From an uncultured Lachnospiraceae bacterium (GTDB taxonomy: Bacteria > Bacillota_A > Clostridia > Lachnospirales > Lachnospiraceae): DNA of 17,235 bases. Under the pieces are notes generated by a model. The model was not told the origin of the DNA and made no database searches. It saw nothing but the letters and a program-made list of their open reading frames with translations. A program made the translations under genes and the position numbers. Where the stretch lies: positions 1-17,235 of the forward strand of contig CACXGS010000140.1 in the NCBI GenBank assembly GCA_902767195.1, in the 5' to 3' direction. Every line of letters starts with the position of its first letter. Within the stretch, counting starts at the first letter, position 1. Positions 1 through 7,707 of the stretch are shown here, in pieces.

Positions 1-1449
1 ACGTTCAATCTCCTGTTTTATCAGCTCCTGCTTTTTGATAAATCTTTCATATCTATCTTTATGGATAAGTCCTATTTCATATCCTATCGGCGTAAGTCTC
101 TCATCAGCATTATCCTGTCTCAGAAGAAGGCGATATTCTGCTCTTGAAGTCATCATACGATAAGGTTCGTAATTTTTCTTTGTAACCAGATCGTCGATCA
201 GTACTCCAATGTACGCCTGTGACCGGTCTAAGATCACCGGCTCCAGATTACGGCAATACCTTTGTGCATTAATTCCGGCAATAATTCCCTGTCCGGCAGC
301 TTCTTCATACCCTGAACTTCCGTTGATCTGACCGGCGCTGAACAATCCAGAGATATCTTTAAACTCCAGAGAATTCTTTAACTGATTGGGATTGATACAG
401 TCATATTCAATGGCATATGCATTTCGGATAATCTTTGCATTCTCAAGACCTTTAACAGTGCGGTACATAGCAAATTGAACATCTTCCGGCAAAGAACTGC
501 TCATTCCTCCAATGTACATTTCATTGGTAAATTCTCCCTCAGGTTCAATAAAAAGCTGATGTCTGTTACGATCTGCGAATTTCACTACTTTGTCTTCAAT
601 AGAAGGACAGTATCTTGGTCCGGTACCTTCAATCAGACTGCTCTGCCCATAAATAGGAGACCGGTCAAGATTAGCCCTGATGATGGAATGAGTCTCTTCG
701 TTAGTATAGGTCAGCCAACATGGAATCTGTTCTCTCTTGATGTCTTCTTCCTTATTTGTAAAACTGAAGGGAACCACATGTTCGTCCCCATCCTGTCTTT
801 CCATCACATCGAAATTAATCGATCTTTTATCAATTCTGGCTGGTGTTCCTGTCTTAAAACGATATAACTCAATTCCATGGTCCAACATAGACTGGCTCAG
901 ATAATTGGCAGGCTGCAATCCATTGGGGCCTGTATATTGTATCACTTCCCCAAACAGACATCTTGCTTTCAGATATGTTCCTGTCGTCATGATGACAGCC
1001 CTGGCATAATAGATGGCTCCGGAATAAGTCTTTACACCTTTTATTACCTGATTTTCAATAATCAGTTCTGTTACTTCCGCCTGTCTCAAAGTCAGATGGT
1101 CTGTATTCTGTAAAGCATATCGCATAGTCTGGGAATAGGCATCTTTATCAGCCTGGGCTCTCAGGGAATGTACAGCAGGACCCTTCGACTTATTCAACAT
1201 CTTGGATTGAAGATAGGTTTTATCGATAATCTTTCCCATCTCTCCACCCAGAGCATCGACTTCTCTGACCAAATGTCCTTTTGAAGTACCGCCGATACTG
1301 GGATTACAAGGCATCAGAGCCACACTATTCATACTGATGGTAAAGATCATGGTCTCACATCCGAGTCTGGCAGAAGCCAGTGCTGCCTCACATCCGGCAT
1401 GTCCCGCACCTATTACTATTACATCATAACTTTCAACAACAGGTTTCAT
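1..1449 (-). CDS. mnmG: tRNA uridine-5-carboxymethylaminomethyl synthesis enzyme MnmG (GidA), 3' end cut by window
   Basis: FAD-dependent enzyme that, with MnmE, installs the (carboxymethyl)aminomethyl group at C5 of wobble uridine U34 in several tRNAs. I translated the minus strand from the ATG at 1449-1447: an open frame of 483 residues runs off the left edge, so about 145 C-terminal residues are missing (family length about 630). The N-terminal dinucleotide-binding motif GAGHAGCE is at residues 14-21. The two conserved redox cysteines are visible as Cys48 in MPCNPSIGG and Cys281 in [11 protein letters not shown], and [12 protein letters not shown], typical of the family, is also present. 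An SD GGAGGG lies about 6 bases before the start. It is the last gene seen in the rpmH-to-mnmG cluster, 69 bases after mnmE, with no obvious terminator or promoter between. The frame is intact in the visible part. Confidence 0.97.
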   Translation of the reverse strand, partial: MKPVVESYDVIVIGAGHAGCEAALASARLGCETMIFTISMNSVALMPCNPSIGGTSKGHLVREVDALGGEMGKIIDKTYLQSKMLNKSKGPAVHSLRAQADKDAYSQTMRYALQNTDHLTLRQAEVTELIIENQVIKGVKTYSGAIYYARAVIMTTGTYLKARCLFGEVIQYTGPNGLQPANYLSQSMLDHGIELYRFKTGTPARIDKRSINFDVMERQDGDEHVVPFSFTNKEEDIKREQIPCWLTYTNEETHSIIRANLDRSPIYGQSSLIEGTGPRYCPSIEDKVVKFADRNRHQLFIEPEGEFTNEMYIGGMSSSLPEDVQFAMYRTVKGLENAKIIRNAYAIEYDCINPNQLKNSLEFKDISGLFSAGQINGSSGYEEAAGQGIIAGINAQRYCRNLEPVILDRSQAYIGVLIDDLVTKKNYEPYRMMTSRAEYRLLLRQDNADERLTPIGYEIGLIHKDRYERFIKKQELIKQEIER

Positions 1450-1518
1450 AACACCCTCCAGCAGGTTTATTCTAAACAATCTGATTCTGTCCTAACAACA
1501 ATATAAAATGTTTCCTCT

Positions 1519-2931
1519 TTATTTTCCCGTACAGAATCTGGAAAATATCTCATTTACCAGATCATCATCCACGGCTTCTCCAATAATCTTGCCGAGATAT
1601 TCATAGGAGTCCATCATATCAATGGTAAAAAAGTCTTCCGGGAGACTCTGCTCGATACTGTTTTTTACACATAACAAAGAAGCCATACTCTGTTCCAGAA
1701 GACTTTTATGTCTGGCACTGGTAATATATATATCATCATTGACATCAATACTGCCTGAAAACATCATATTCTTTAATTCCCGGCAGAAATCATCAATTCC
1801 TTCATGATATTTGGCAGAAACCGGTATAATAGGTACGTCTTCTTCAAAATATTCTCTGATCATCTTTTCATTTAATCGATGTTTATCGATATCAAGATCG
1901 GACTTATTCAGGAGGACTATTTTATGTTTACAGTCTATCTGACTCATGATGTCATGATCTTCCTGACTGATTTCCTCAGACCGATCCATCAGAAACAGTA
2001 CCAAATCTGCCTGGTCAATCTCTTTTTTTGCTCTTTCCACTCCGATACTTTCCACCTTATCATCCGTATGGCGGATTCCTGCAGTATCAATAATCTGCAG
2101 AGAAATATCATCTACTGTTATATTTTCTTCCAAAGTGTCTCTGGTTGTCCCGGCAATCTCAGTGACAATAGCCCTTTCCTCTCCAAGGAGTGCATTTAGG
2201 AAAGAAGATTTCCCGGCATTAGGTTTCCCTACAATACAGGTACGGATTCCTTCCTTCATCAGCTTTCCTCTGTCGTAGGAATCTATCATCATCTTTATAT
2301 CATATATCCATTTCTCATTTTTTTCATATAATTGATCCGGATATCCTGTCAGATCATAATGCTCCGGGTCGTCTAAAGCTGCTTCAATGGTAGCTATCTG
2401 AAACAATATCTCTCCTCGAAGATTAATGATCTTCTCGGATAAATCTCCTCGAAGCTGATTGATAGAGTTCTTTCTGGACAGTTCATTCTTTGAATCGATG
2501 AGATCCATCACCGCTTCCGCCTGAGAAAGGTCAATTCTTCCATTCAGAAAAGCCCTCTTTGTAAACTCCCCGGGTTCAGCCGGACGAACACCAAGACTGC
2601 ATACCAGATCTAATATCTTTTTTATGACCTGAACTCCACCGTGACAATCAATCTCTACCACATCTTCCCTGGTATAACTGTGGGGTCCCTTCATTATAAG
2701 AACAATACATTCGTCGATAATTTCCGGGTCTTCTGTATCTTTACCCAAAACGATATGCCCGTAATACATATGATAGGTTTCCAGATTACTTACATCTGTC
2801 TTTCTGTTATTTGGAACAAATATTTTTCCTATCACTCTCATGGAATCAGCACCGCTGATCCGGATCACACCGATTCCCGCATTGGATACCGGGGTGGCGA
2901 CAGAAGCAATCGTATCAAATTCCTGTATCAT
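1519..2931 (-). CDS. mnmE: tRNA modification GTPase MnmE (TrmE)
   Basis: GTPase partner of MnmG in U34 modification of tRNA. I prefer the ATG at 2931 (470 residues) over the upstream in-frame ATG at 2946. The protein then starts MIQEFDTIAS, matching family N-termini, and GGGG at 2944-2941 sits 9 bases upstream as the SD. Domain order is typical: an N-terminal formyl-tetrahydrofolate-binding domain (about 1-118, GIGVIRISG at 19-27), a helical domain, and an inserted Ras-like G domain. G motifs are GKPNAGKSS (235-243), GTTRDT (261-266), DTAG (282-285) and NKSD (342-345). The C-terminus FCTGK (466-470) carries the catalytic-site cysteine of the family motif. It lies 81 bases downstream of jag, and that gap contains a perfect 12-bp inverted repeat. 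Length is normal. Confidence 0.97.
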   Translation of the reverse strand: MIQEFDTIASVATPVSNAGIGVIRISGADSMRVIGKIFVPNNRKTDVSNLETYHMYYGHIVLGKDTEDPEIIDECIVLIMKGPHSYTREDVVEIDCHGGVQVIKKILDLVCSLGVRPAEPGEFTKRAFLNGRIDLSQAEAVMDLIDSKNELSRKNSINQLRGDLSEKIINLRGEILFQIATIEAALDDPEHYDLTGYPDQLYEKNEKWIYDIKMMIDSYDRGKLMKEGIRTCIVGKPNAGKSSFLNALLGEERAIVTEIAGTTRDTLEENITVDDISLQIIDTAGIRHTDDKVESIGVERAKKEIDQADLVLFLMDRSEEISQEDHDIMSQIDCKHKIVLLNKSDLDIDKHRLNEKMIREYFEEDVPIIPVSAKYHEGIDDFCRELKNMMFSGSIDVNDDIYITSARHKSLLEQSMASLLCVKNSIEQSLPEDFFTIDMMDSYEYLGKIIGEAVDDDLVNEIFSRFCTGK

Positions 2932-2954
2932 AATCATCATCCCCATATTAAAAT

Positions 2955-2993
2955 AGGATGTTTAAAAATTCAACAGGAATCTTTAAACATCCT
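2955..2993 (-). repeat. Perfect 12-bp inverted repeat between jag and mnmE
   Basis: AGGATGTTTAAA (2955-2966) and TTTAAACATCCT (2982-2993) are exact inverted copies around a 15-base loop. In the minus-strand mRNA the hairpin follows the jag stop by 19 bases and ends 23 bases before the preferred mnmE ATG. Only ATTTTAAT follows it, so it is a poor intrinsic terminator. It could be an attenuator, an RNase processing or stabilising stem, or a protein-binding palindrome. The function is inferred only. Confidence 0.7.
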
Positions 2994-3012
2994 TTATATC
3001 AACATATTCAAA

Positions 3013-3660
3013 TCATGCGTTACGATTCTTCTTCTCTCTCTTCAACATGATAACGACCTTACGGTAAGGCTCTTCTCCTTCACTCTTTGTGATCACATAT
3101 TTGTCATCCTGAAGTGCGGAATGAATAACCCTTCTCTCATAAGGATTCATGGGCTCTAATGCTTTGGATCTTCTGGTTCTCTTTACAGAACCGGCAATCT
3201 TTCGGGCCAGCTTCTCCAGAGTCTCTTTTCTTCTTTCTCTGTAATTCTCTGTATCCAGCTTAACACGAACATATTCATCTTTGCCCTTGTTAACGAAAAG
3301 ACTGATCAGATATTGAAGAGAATCCAGTGTCTTGCCTCTGTTTCCAATCAGAATGCCCATATTGGGACCGGCAAGATCAATGTTCATCACTTTTTCTTCT
3401 TCATTAAAATCGATAGAAACACTTGTTTCCACTTTCATGGCACGGAAAATATCATCACAGAAATCCTTCGTCTTTTCAACCAGAGATTTCTCCAGGATGA
3501 TGCGGATCACTGCCGGCTTTGCTCCGAATAATCCGAGAAAACCGCTGCTTCCGTTCTCAACCACTTCATATTTCAGTCGATCACTGGTTATTCCAAGGTC
3601 AACAGTTGCTGCAGTTATAGCATCACTTACTGTTTTACCTGTGTATTCCTTAACATTCAC
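3013..3660 (-). CDS. jag: RNA-binding protein Jag/KhpB (Jag_N, KH and R3H domains)
   Basis: Cytoplasmic RNA-binding protein, known as Jag (SpoIIIJ-associated) or KhpB/EloR. It is linked in Firmicutes to control of cell elongation and division, and acts with KhpA. The 215 residues show a Jag_N domain (1-52, ending in the typical GSSGFLGLFGAKPA stretch), a KH domain with GxxG loop IGNRGK at 105-110, and a C-terminal R3H domain with NPYERRVIH (Arg176, His180). The start is GTG at 3660: the last G of the yidC stop TAG is the first G of GTG, giving a one-base overlap. A strong SD, GGGAGG at 3675-3670, lies 9 bases upstream. This overlap implies translational coupling with yidC, the conserved neighbour in Firmicutes. 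The highly charged tail KREKKNRNA is typical. Confidence 0.96.
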   Translation of the reverse strand: MNVKEYTGKTVSDAITAATVDLGITSDRLKYEVVENGSSGFLGLFGAKPAVIRIILEKSLVEKTKDFCDDIFRAMKVETSVSIDFNEEEKVMNIDLAGPNMGILIGNRGKTLDSLQYLISLFVNKGKDEYVRVKLDTENYRERRKETLEKLARKIAGSVKRTRRSKALEPMNPYERRVIHSALQDDKYVITKSEGEEPYRKVVIMLKREKKNRNA

Positions 3661-4958
3661 TATTGTTTTCCTCCCTTGCCTGTATTGCCGTGCTTCTTAT
3701 CATATTCGGAAACGGCATAGGCATTTCTGCTTACACTACCCAATCTGGAATGATCAATGTCCGCGATGACATCGTAATATTCTTCATTCCTGAAACCTTT
3801 CTCCACTGCTCCCTTTACTTTCGGGGCAGACATGGTCTTCATCTTTCCCATAGAGGAGATACTTTTTCTCTGTGTAGGTGCCTCAGAAGCTTCCTTTGCT
3901 CCGGATGTCTTTTCCATTAATTTTTCAGTGATACTCTTCTTTCCTTTGGCTTTCTTCTCAGCAGCCTTCTCCATATTCTTTGCGATCATTTCATTAAGAT
4001 CTTTTTTGTCCAGAATCTTATTGATCACAAGCTGCTGAATCAGCTGGAAACAAGCACTGGTTGCCCAGTAGATACCAAGACCTGCAGGAGTAGTAATACA
4101 GATGAAAAATGACATCAATGGCATCATCATGGTCATAGATCTGGTCATATTGGCCTGATCTCCCTCCTGGGGTGTCTGCATGGTTTTTGCAGCCAGGTAC
4201 TGGAACAGTCCGGCAAGAATAGGAATAATAATATAAATACTGAATCTCCATCCGGGTACTTCCATAACATTAATGCCCGGAATAAATGTATTCATATGCA
4301 TTATATTTTTAGAATGCTCCACAATAGCGCCGGCGGCATTCGGAATAGCATCTGCAAGCTTTTCCCATCTAATCTGATCGAAATAATTCAATACGTCGAT
4401 AACTGTATTGGCAGGTGAGCTTTTAGTCAGCTTATCAATCCCGGAATAGGCATTGGGCAGTCCCTTACCAATCTTTTTAATCATGGAGATGGTTTCAGGG
4501 TTCTTGATATCAATGGCCTTGACAATAGCCATATATTCAGCTTTTACTTCCGGAATATAAGCAGGTATTCTTCGAATTACCTGATATAATGCAAAGAATA
4601 TAGGCATCTGAATAACAAGCTGCAGACAGCCGCTGCTCATACTGACGCCATATTTCTGATATACTGCCTGAATTTCCTCGTTCTGCTTCTGAACGGAAGC
4701 CTGGTCTTTTCTCCCCTTATATTTTTTCTGAATCTTCTGAATCTCAGGCTGCATAGCCTGGCTCATCTTACTGAATTTCTGTTGCTTATAGGTCATCGGA
4801 AGCAGAATAATACGAACAATGATGGTAAATATAATAATACAAAGACCAAGATTCTGAATTCCGAAATTACTCAGTCCCTTGAATATCATATCCATGATAT
4901 ATCCAAGTAAAACTGCAATCTGACCTATAATGGGAGTTGTTGACTGGGTCAATAACAT
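3660..4958 (-). CDS. yidC: Membrane protein insertase YidC/Oxa1 family, extended form
   Basis: Inserts and folds inner-membrane proteins, alone or with SecYEG. At 432 residues it is much longer than the roughly 260-residue SpoIIIJ of Bacillus. Predicted membrane segments are about 9-31, 36-56, 108-130, 237-258 and 275-312. The positively charged groove residue is Arg49 in IIVRIILLPMTY, followed by the cytoplasmic coiled-coil hairpin (about 57-105, Lys/Gln rich). A roughly 100-residue insert (about 133-235) separates the third segment from the fourth, on the outer face by the usual topology. A Lys-rich cytoplasmic tail of about 115 residues (318-432) follows the last segment and may bind ribosomes (inference). 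No lipoprotein-type cysteine is seen at the N-terminus, unlike Bacillus SpoIIIJ. It lies 15 bases after yidD and overlaps jag by one base. Confidence 0.96.
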   Translation of the reverse strand: MLLTQSTTPIIGQIAVLLGYIMDMIFKGLSNFGIQNLGLCIIIFTIIVRIILLPMTYKQQKFSKMSQAMQPEIQKIQKKYKGRKDQASVQKQNEEIQAVYQKYGVSMSSGCLQLVIQMPIFFALYQVIRRIPAYIPEVKAEYMAIVKAIDIKNPETISMIKKIGKGLPNAYSGIDKLTKSSPANTVIDVLNYFDQIRWEKLADAIPNAAGAIVEHSKNIMHMNTFIPGINVMEVPGWRFSIYIIIPILAGLFQYLAAKTMQTPQEGDQANMTRSMTMMMPLMSFFICITTPAGLGIYWATSACFQLIQQLVINKILDKKDLNEMIAKNMEKAAEKKAKGKKSITEKLMEKTSGAKEASEAPTQRKSISSMGKMKTMSAPKVKGAVEKGFRNEEYYDVIADIDHSRLGSVSRNAYAVSEYDKKHGNTGKGGKQ

Positions 4959-4973
4959 ACGTATCCTCCTGAA

Positions 4974-5186
4974 TTAAGGTACCGGATCATATCCGCCTTT
5001 TGAAAATGGATTACAGCGCAGAATTCTCCACACATCCAGAAGTCCTCCTTTTAACACGCCGTACTTTTCAATTGCTTCCACCGCATACTGAGAACAGGTG
5101 GGAATATAAATACAGCAGGATCTTCTTTTCAAAGGGGATAGATATTTCTGATAGAATTGGATAATCCTGATAAAAATCTTTTTCAT
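4974..5186 (-). CDS. yidD: Membrane protein insertion efficiency factor YidD
   Basis: Small membrane-associated protein that assists YidC-dependent insertion in known cases. The 70 residues contain the whole conserved core: an amphipathic N-terminus [18 protein letters not shown], then [32 protein letters not shown] and [12 protein letters not shown] at the end. The ATG at 5186 overlaps the TGA of rnpA in the form ATGA (four bases), so translation is probably coupled to rnpA. yidC follows 15 bases later, matching the known functional partnership. Length is normal. Confidence 0.96.
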   Translation of the reverse strand: MKKIFIRIIQFYQKYLSPLKRRSCCIYIPTCSQYAVEAIEKYGVLKGGLLDVWRILRCNPFSKGGYDPVP

Positions 5187-5533
5187 ATATGAGCTTCTTC
5201 TTTAAACAGATGATGCAGCTTCAGCAAATGCAGCACATCCCTTTCACAATCACTGTAATGACAACCGGATACCTGAGAACGTGCAATGATAACAATGTCG
5301 TGACCCGGCAAAACATCCTGCTGATGTAAACGGATCACTTCCCGGACCACCCGTGTAATCCTGTGTCTGACCACACTGTTACCTACTTTTTTACTGACAG
5401 AGATTCCATATCTGTTGAATGACAGATCATTCTCTTTTACGATCATGACAAAGGACCTGTTGACCCTCGATCTTCCTTTTCGATAAACAGACTGAAAATC
5501 TCTGTTCTTCTTTAATGACTCGAACTTTTTCAT
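5183..5533 (-). CDS. rnpA: Ribonuclease P protein component
   Basis: Protein subunit of RNase P; it binds the pre-tRNA 5' leader and supports the catalytic RNA that matures tRNA 5' ends. The 116 residues match the family: N-terminal [16 protein letters not shown], central [28 protein letters not shown] (41-68) and [12 protein letters not shown]. The RNR motif region reads VVRHRITR, with His where many bacteria have Asn, and later family arginines are retained. A weak SD-like AAGAAG lies about 8 bases before the ATG at 5533. The gene is 76 bases after rpmH and is separated from it by an intrinsic terminator-like hairpin, so its expression probably depends on read-through. Confidence 0.96.
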   Translation of the reverse strand: MKKFESLKKNRDFQSVYRKGRSRVNRSFVMIVKENDLSFNRYGISVSKKVGNSVVRHRITRVVREVIRLHQQDVLPGHDIVIIARSQVSGCHYSDCERDVLHLLKLHHLFKEEAHI

Positions 5534-5579
5534 TATTCGAACTTCTTTATTAAATATTCTTTCCTATTCTCTATCTAAC

Positions 5580-5610
5580 GAGAAAAGAAAAGGCCACATC
5601 CGCTGCGGCC
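5580..5610 (-). terminator. Intrinsic terminator/attenuator between rpmH and rnpA
   Basis: On the minus strand GGCCGCA (5610-5604), loop GCGGA, TGTGGCC (5598-5592) form a 7-bp GC-rich stem with one G-U pair, followed by TTTTCTTTTCT. The stem begins at the G of the rpmH TAG stop codon. No convincing promoter is seen between it and rnpA, so it probably acts as a partial terminator that makes L34 mRNA exceed rnpA mRNA (inference). Confidence 0.8.
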
Positions 5611-5744
5611 TAAGCTGACAATTTATTTCTACCTTTTGCTCTTCTTCTTGCTAATACTTTTCTGCCGTTAGCAGTGCTCATTCTTTTTCTGAAACCATGA
5701 ACTTTGGATCTCTGTCTCTTCTTCGGCTGATATGTCATCTTCAT
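5610..5744 (-). CDS. rpmH: 50S ribosomal protein L34
   Basis: Small basic protein of the large ribosomal subunit. Reading the minus strand from the ATG at 5744 gives 44 residues, beginning [12 protein letters not shown], continuing [19 protein letters not shown] and ending [12 protein letters not shown]. This is the canonical L34 pattern and length. A strong SD AGGAGG lies 10 bases upstream of this ATG, and a second ATG at 5738 is farther away and less like the family N-terminus. It is the first gene of the leftward cluster, driven by the promoter at 5858-5886 through a leader of about 107 bases that can fold. The terminator stem overlaps its stop codon. Confidence 0.98.
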   Translation of the reverse strand: MKMTYQPKKRQRSKVHGFRKRMSTANGRKVLARRRAKGRNKLSA

Positions 5745-5771
5745 AGCAAAGCCACCTCCTTTAAACATTTT

Positions 5772-5813
5772 ACGGCCATTGAACCTTCAAAATATACAGG
5801 AAAAATGGACCGT
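5772..5813 (-). promoter_or_regulatory. Stem-loop in the rpmH 5' leader
   Basis: In the minus-strand leader, ACGGTCCATT (5813-5804) can pair with AATGGCCGT (5780-5772). That gives 9 bp with one bulged U and a 23-base loop. It lies about 10 bases before the rpmH SD. Position and pairing are visible; a regulatory role for L34 synthesis is only a possibility. Confidence 0.45.
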
Positions 5814-5857
5814 TATTTTCTGAAAAAAATCCCTATTGCTGAAAAAGCATCACTCCC

Positions 5858-5886
5858 ATTATATTGAAAAAGGTATTTTAAGTCAA
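5858..5886 (-). promoter_or_regulatory. Promoter of rpmH
   Basis: On the minus strand, -35 TTGACT (5886-5881) and -10 TATAAT (5863-5858) are separated by exactly 17 bases, a near-consensus housekeeping promoter. The predicted transcript starts near 5851 and has a leader of about 107 bases before rpmH. It lies at the edge of the left DnaA-box cluster; the nearest box (5917-5925) is about 31 bases upstream of the -35. Confidence 0.85.
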
Positions 5887-5951
5887 GAAATACTTTATTT
5901 TATCGCCAAATTTGTTTTATCCACAGAAAAAGAAATCTATCCACCGTAATT

Positions 5952-5985
5952 CCACAAGTTATTCACAACTTGTGGATAACTTGTG
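5952..5985. repeat. Overlapping inverted repeats around two DnaA boxes
   Basis: CCACAAGTT (5952-5960) pairs with AACTTGTGG (5967-5975). The overlapping CACAAGTTAT (5953-5962) also pairs with ATAACTTGTG (5976-5985). So one left arm has two alternative right arms within 34 bases, and the palindrome spans the divergent boxes at 5959 and 5971. Confidence 0.7.
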
Positions 5986-6026
5986 TACAATTATATGTTT
6001 TATGCACATCATTTAACAAATTGTTA

Positions 6027-6057
6027 TAAAAAATGTAAATAATATATACATTTTTTA
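6027..6057. repeat. AT-rich 11-bp inverted repeat in the left origin
   Basis: TAAAAAATGTA (6027-6037) and TACATTTTTTA (6047-6057) are perfect inverted copies around a 9-base loop, inside the AT-rich segment separating the two groups of left DnaA boxes. It may be a melting or protein-binding site. A terminator role is unlikely because the flanking promoters point outward. Confidence 0.6.
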
Positions 6058-6244
6058 ATGATTCAATCGGTGAATAAAACTTATCCACAATTGGTTCAAC
6101 CAGTGGATAACTCATTTTTCATTCCGTTTTTCCCAGGTTATCCACATTTCTTTATCCACTTTGTCCCCATAGCTATACACATTTCTATCTACATTATATA
6201 TAATAGGCTCTCTCAATAAGGTCCTATTTTCTACTATTCCATCA

Positions 6245-6271
6245 TTGAAAAAAGACGTTATTTGTTATAAT
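6245..6271 (+). promoter_or_regulatory. Probable dnaA promoter
   Basis: A consensus extended -10, TGTTATAAT (TG at 6263-6264, TATAAT at 6266-6271), is preceded by TTGAAA (6245-6250) at a short 15-base spacing. The extended -10 can compensate for the spacing. Predicted start is near 6278, giving a leader of about 85 bases. DnaA boxes end about 64 bases upstream of the -35, so autoregulation is plausible. Confidence 0.65.
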
Positions 6272-6363
6272 ATGATATATAGGCCCAAAGGGTCATCATT
6301 CATGTTATATCATAAAAACATGATTATACTTGTTAACTTTACATCACATAACTGGAGTCTGTA

Positions 6364-7707
6364 ATGAAAGAATTAATCGAGTCAAAATGGTCAGAAATCA
6401 TAGATACACTGGTTAAGCAGCATGATATTTCGGATGTTGCCGTAAAGACCTGGATCCAACCGTTACAGATTCAATCTATTAAAGATGATACGGTTACTTT
6501 CTATGTAGTTCAGGGTACCAGAGGGATTGAATTTATCAAGCATAAGTATTATGATTTTTTCCTCTCCATGGCAATTGAACAGATCGTAGGAACCAAATAC
6601 GAGATCCTTTTTACGGATTCTGTCTCTGAATCCGCTCCTGAGCATCAGGGCCTGAATCATCGGGAATCACCATCCGGTGAATCCATGGGAAATCTCAATC
6701 CCAGATATACCTTCGATACTTTTGTTGTCGGTCCCACAAATAAGATGGCTCATGCTGTATCGGTGGCAGTTGCGGAATCTCCCGGACAGACTTACAATCC
6801 TCTGTTTCTCTATGGTGGAGCAGGACTTGGAAAGACCCATCTGATGCATTCAATTGCTCATCATATTATGCGTCAGCAGCCTCATTTAAAGGTTTTATAT
6901 GTTACTTCCGAGAAGTTCACCAACGAACTGATCGATTCTCTGAAGCATGACAAGAATAATGAATTCAGAAATAAATACCGTAACATTGACGTACTTCTGA
7001 TCGATGATATCCAGTTTATCATAGGAAAAGAAAGTACCCAGGAGGAATTCTTCCACACATTTAATGAACTGTACGATGCCAAAAAGCAGATTGTTATTTC
7101 TTCCGATAAACATCCCAAGGAGATTTCCACACTGGAAGAAAGACTGAGATCCCGTTTTGAGTGGGGTATCACAGTAGACATCCAGCCGCCTAATTATGAG
7201 ACCAAAATGGCCATTCTGAACCGCCGGGCGGAACTTGATCATCTGGACATCGACAGTGAAGTCATGGAGTATGTGGCCAACAATATTAATTCCAATATCC
7301 GTGAACTGGAAGGTGCACTGAATAAAATCTGTGTCTTTTCCAACCTGGAGAACCGGCCCATCACACTGGAACTGGCAGAAAAGGCACTAAAAGATACCAT
7401 TGATAATCAAAGGGAGATTAACATTCAGATTATTGTCGATATTGTCGCTGATCATTATAACATCTCCGTTGATGATATTCTTTCCAAGAAGAAGAGTAAG
7501 GAGATTGCCGGACCCAGACAGATCTGTATGTATCTGGCAAGGAAATATACGGATGATTCCCTTCAGAATATAGGTAAATATATTGGAAACAGAGATCATA
7601 CTACTGTTATGCACGGATCCGACAAGATCGGTAAATCCCTGGAACACGATGAGTTATTGAAGAATAATATAGATATTATAGTAAAGAAGCTTGATCCTTC
7701 AAGATAG
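6364..7707 (+). CDS. dnaA: Chromosomal replication initiator DnaA
   Basis: AAA+ ATPase that binds DnaA boxes, opens oriC and loads the replicative helicase; also a transcription factor. The 447 residues are normal length. Domain I (about 1-85) is followed by a variable linker. The AAA+ core starts near NPRYTFDTFVVG and has Walker A GGAGLGKTH (151-159) and Walker B VLLIDDIQ (210-217). Arginine-rich sensor sequence LEERLRSRFEWG follows. The C-terminal DNA-binding domain carries the DnaA signature GNRDHTTVMHG (408-418), which reads the DnaA box. SD GGAG (6354-6357) lies 6 bases before the ATG. DnaA-box clusters flank it on both sides, as expected for oriC. A large hairpin starts immediately after its stop codon. 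Confidence 0.99.
   Translation: MKELIESKWSEIIDTLVKQHDISDVAVKTWIQPLQIQSIKDDTVTFYVVQGTRGIEFIKHKYYDFFLSMAIEQIVGTKYEILFTDSVSESAPEHQGLNHRESPSGESMGNLNPRYTFDTFVVGPTNKMAHAVSVAVAESPGQTYNPLFLYGGAGLGKTHLMHSIAHHIMRQQPHLKVLYVTSEKFTNELIDSLKHDKNNEFRNKYRNIDVLLIDDIQFIIGKESTQEEFFHTFNELYDAKKQIVISSDKHPKEISTLEERLRSRFEWGITVDIQPPNYETKMAILNRRAELDHLDIDSEVMEYVANNINSNIRELEGALNKICVFSNLENRPITLELAEKALKDTIDNQREINIQIIVDIVADHYNISVDDILSKKKSKEIAGPRQICMYLARKYTDDSLQNIGKYIGNRDHTTVMHGSDKIGKSLEHDELLKNNIDIIVKKLDPSR

Larger units (their letters stand above)
5917..6181. other. oriC left part: DnaA-box cluster upstream of dnaA
   Basis: This 619-base gene-free interval between rpmH and dnaA holds many 9-mers fitting TTATNCACA. Perfect matches are 5917-5925 (+), 5959-5967 (+), 5971-5979 (-), 6000-6008 (+), 6081-6089 (+) and 6138-6146 (+). 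One-mismatch sites are 5982-5990 (-), 6102-6110 (-), 6152-6160 (+) and 6173-6181 (+). An AT-rich segment (6009-6060) divides the cluster. Known biology of Firmicute origins makes this the upstream half of a bipartite oriC. It probably also gives DnaA-dependent control of the dnaA promoter just downstream. Confidence 0.93.

Noticed and set aside
475..1113. Plus-strand open frames opposite mnmG
   Set aside because: They are antisense to well-conserved MnmG codons, have no recognisable protein content and lack convincing SD sequences.
1..1449. Possible frameshift or pseudogene in mnmG, because no closed reading frame is present
   Set aside because: The frame is open and family-like from 1449 to the window edge; it only lacks a stop because the window cuts the gene.
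6332..6340. GTTAACTTT shared by dnaA and gyrB leaders as a common operator
   Set aside because: A single 9-base A/T-rich match in about 17 kb is too weak; only two copies were noticed and only the gyrB one has dyad symmetry.
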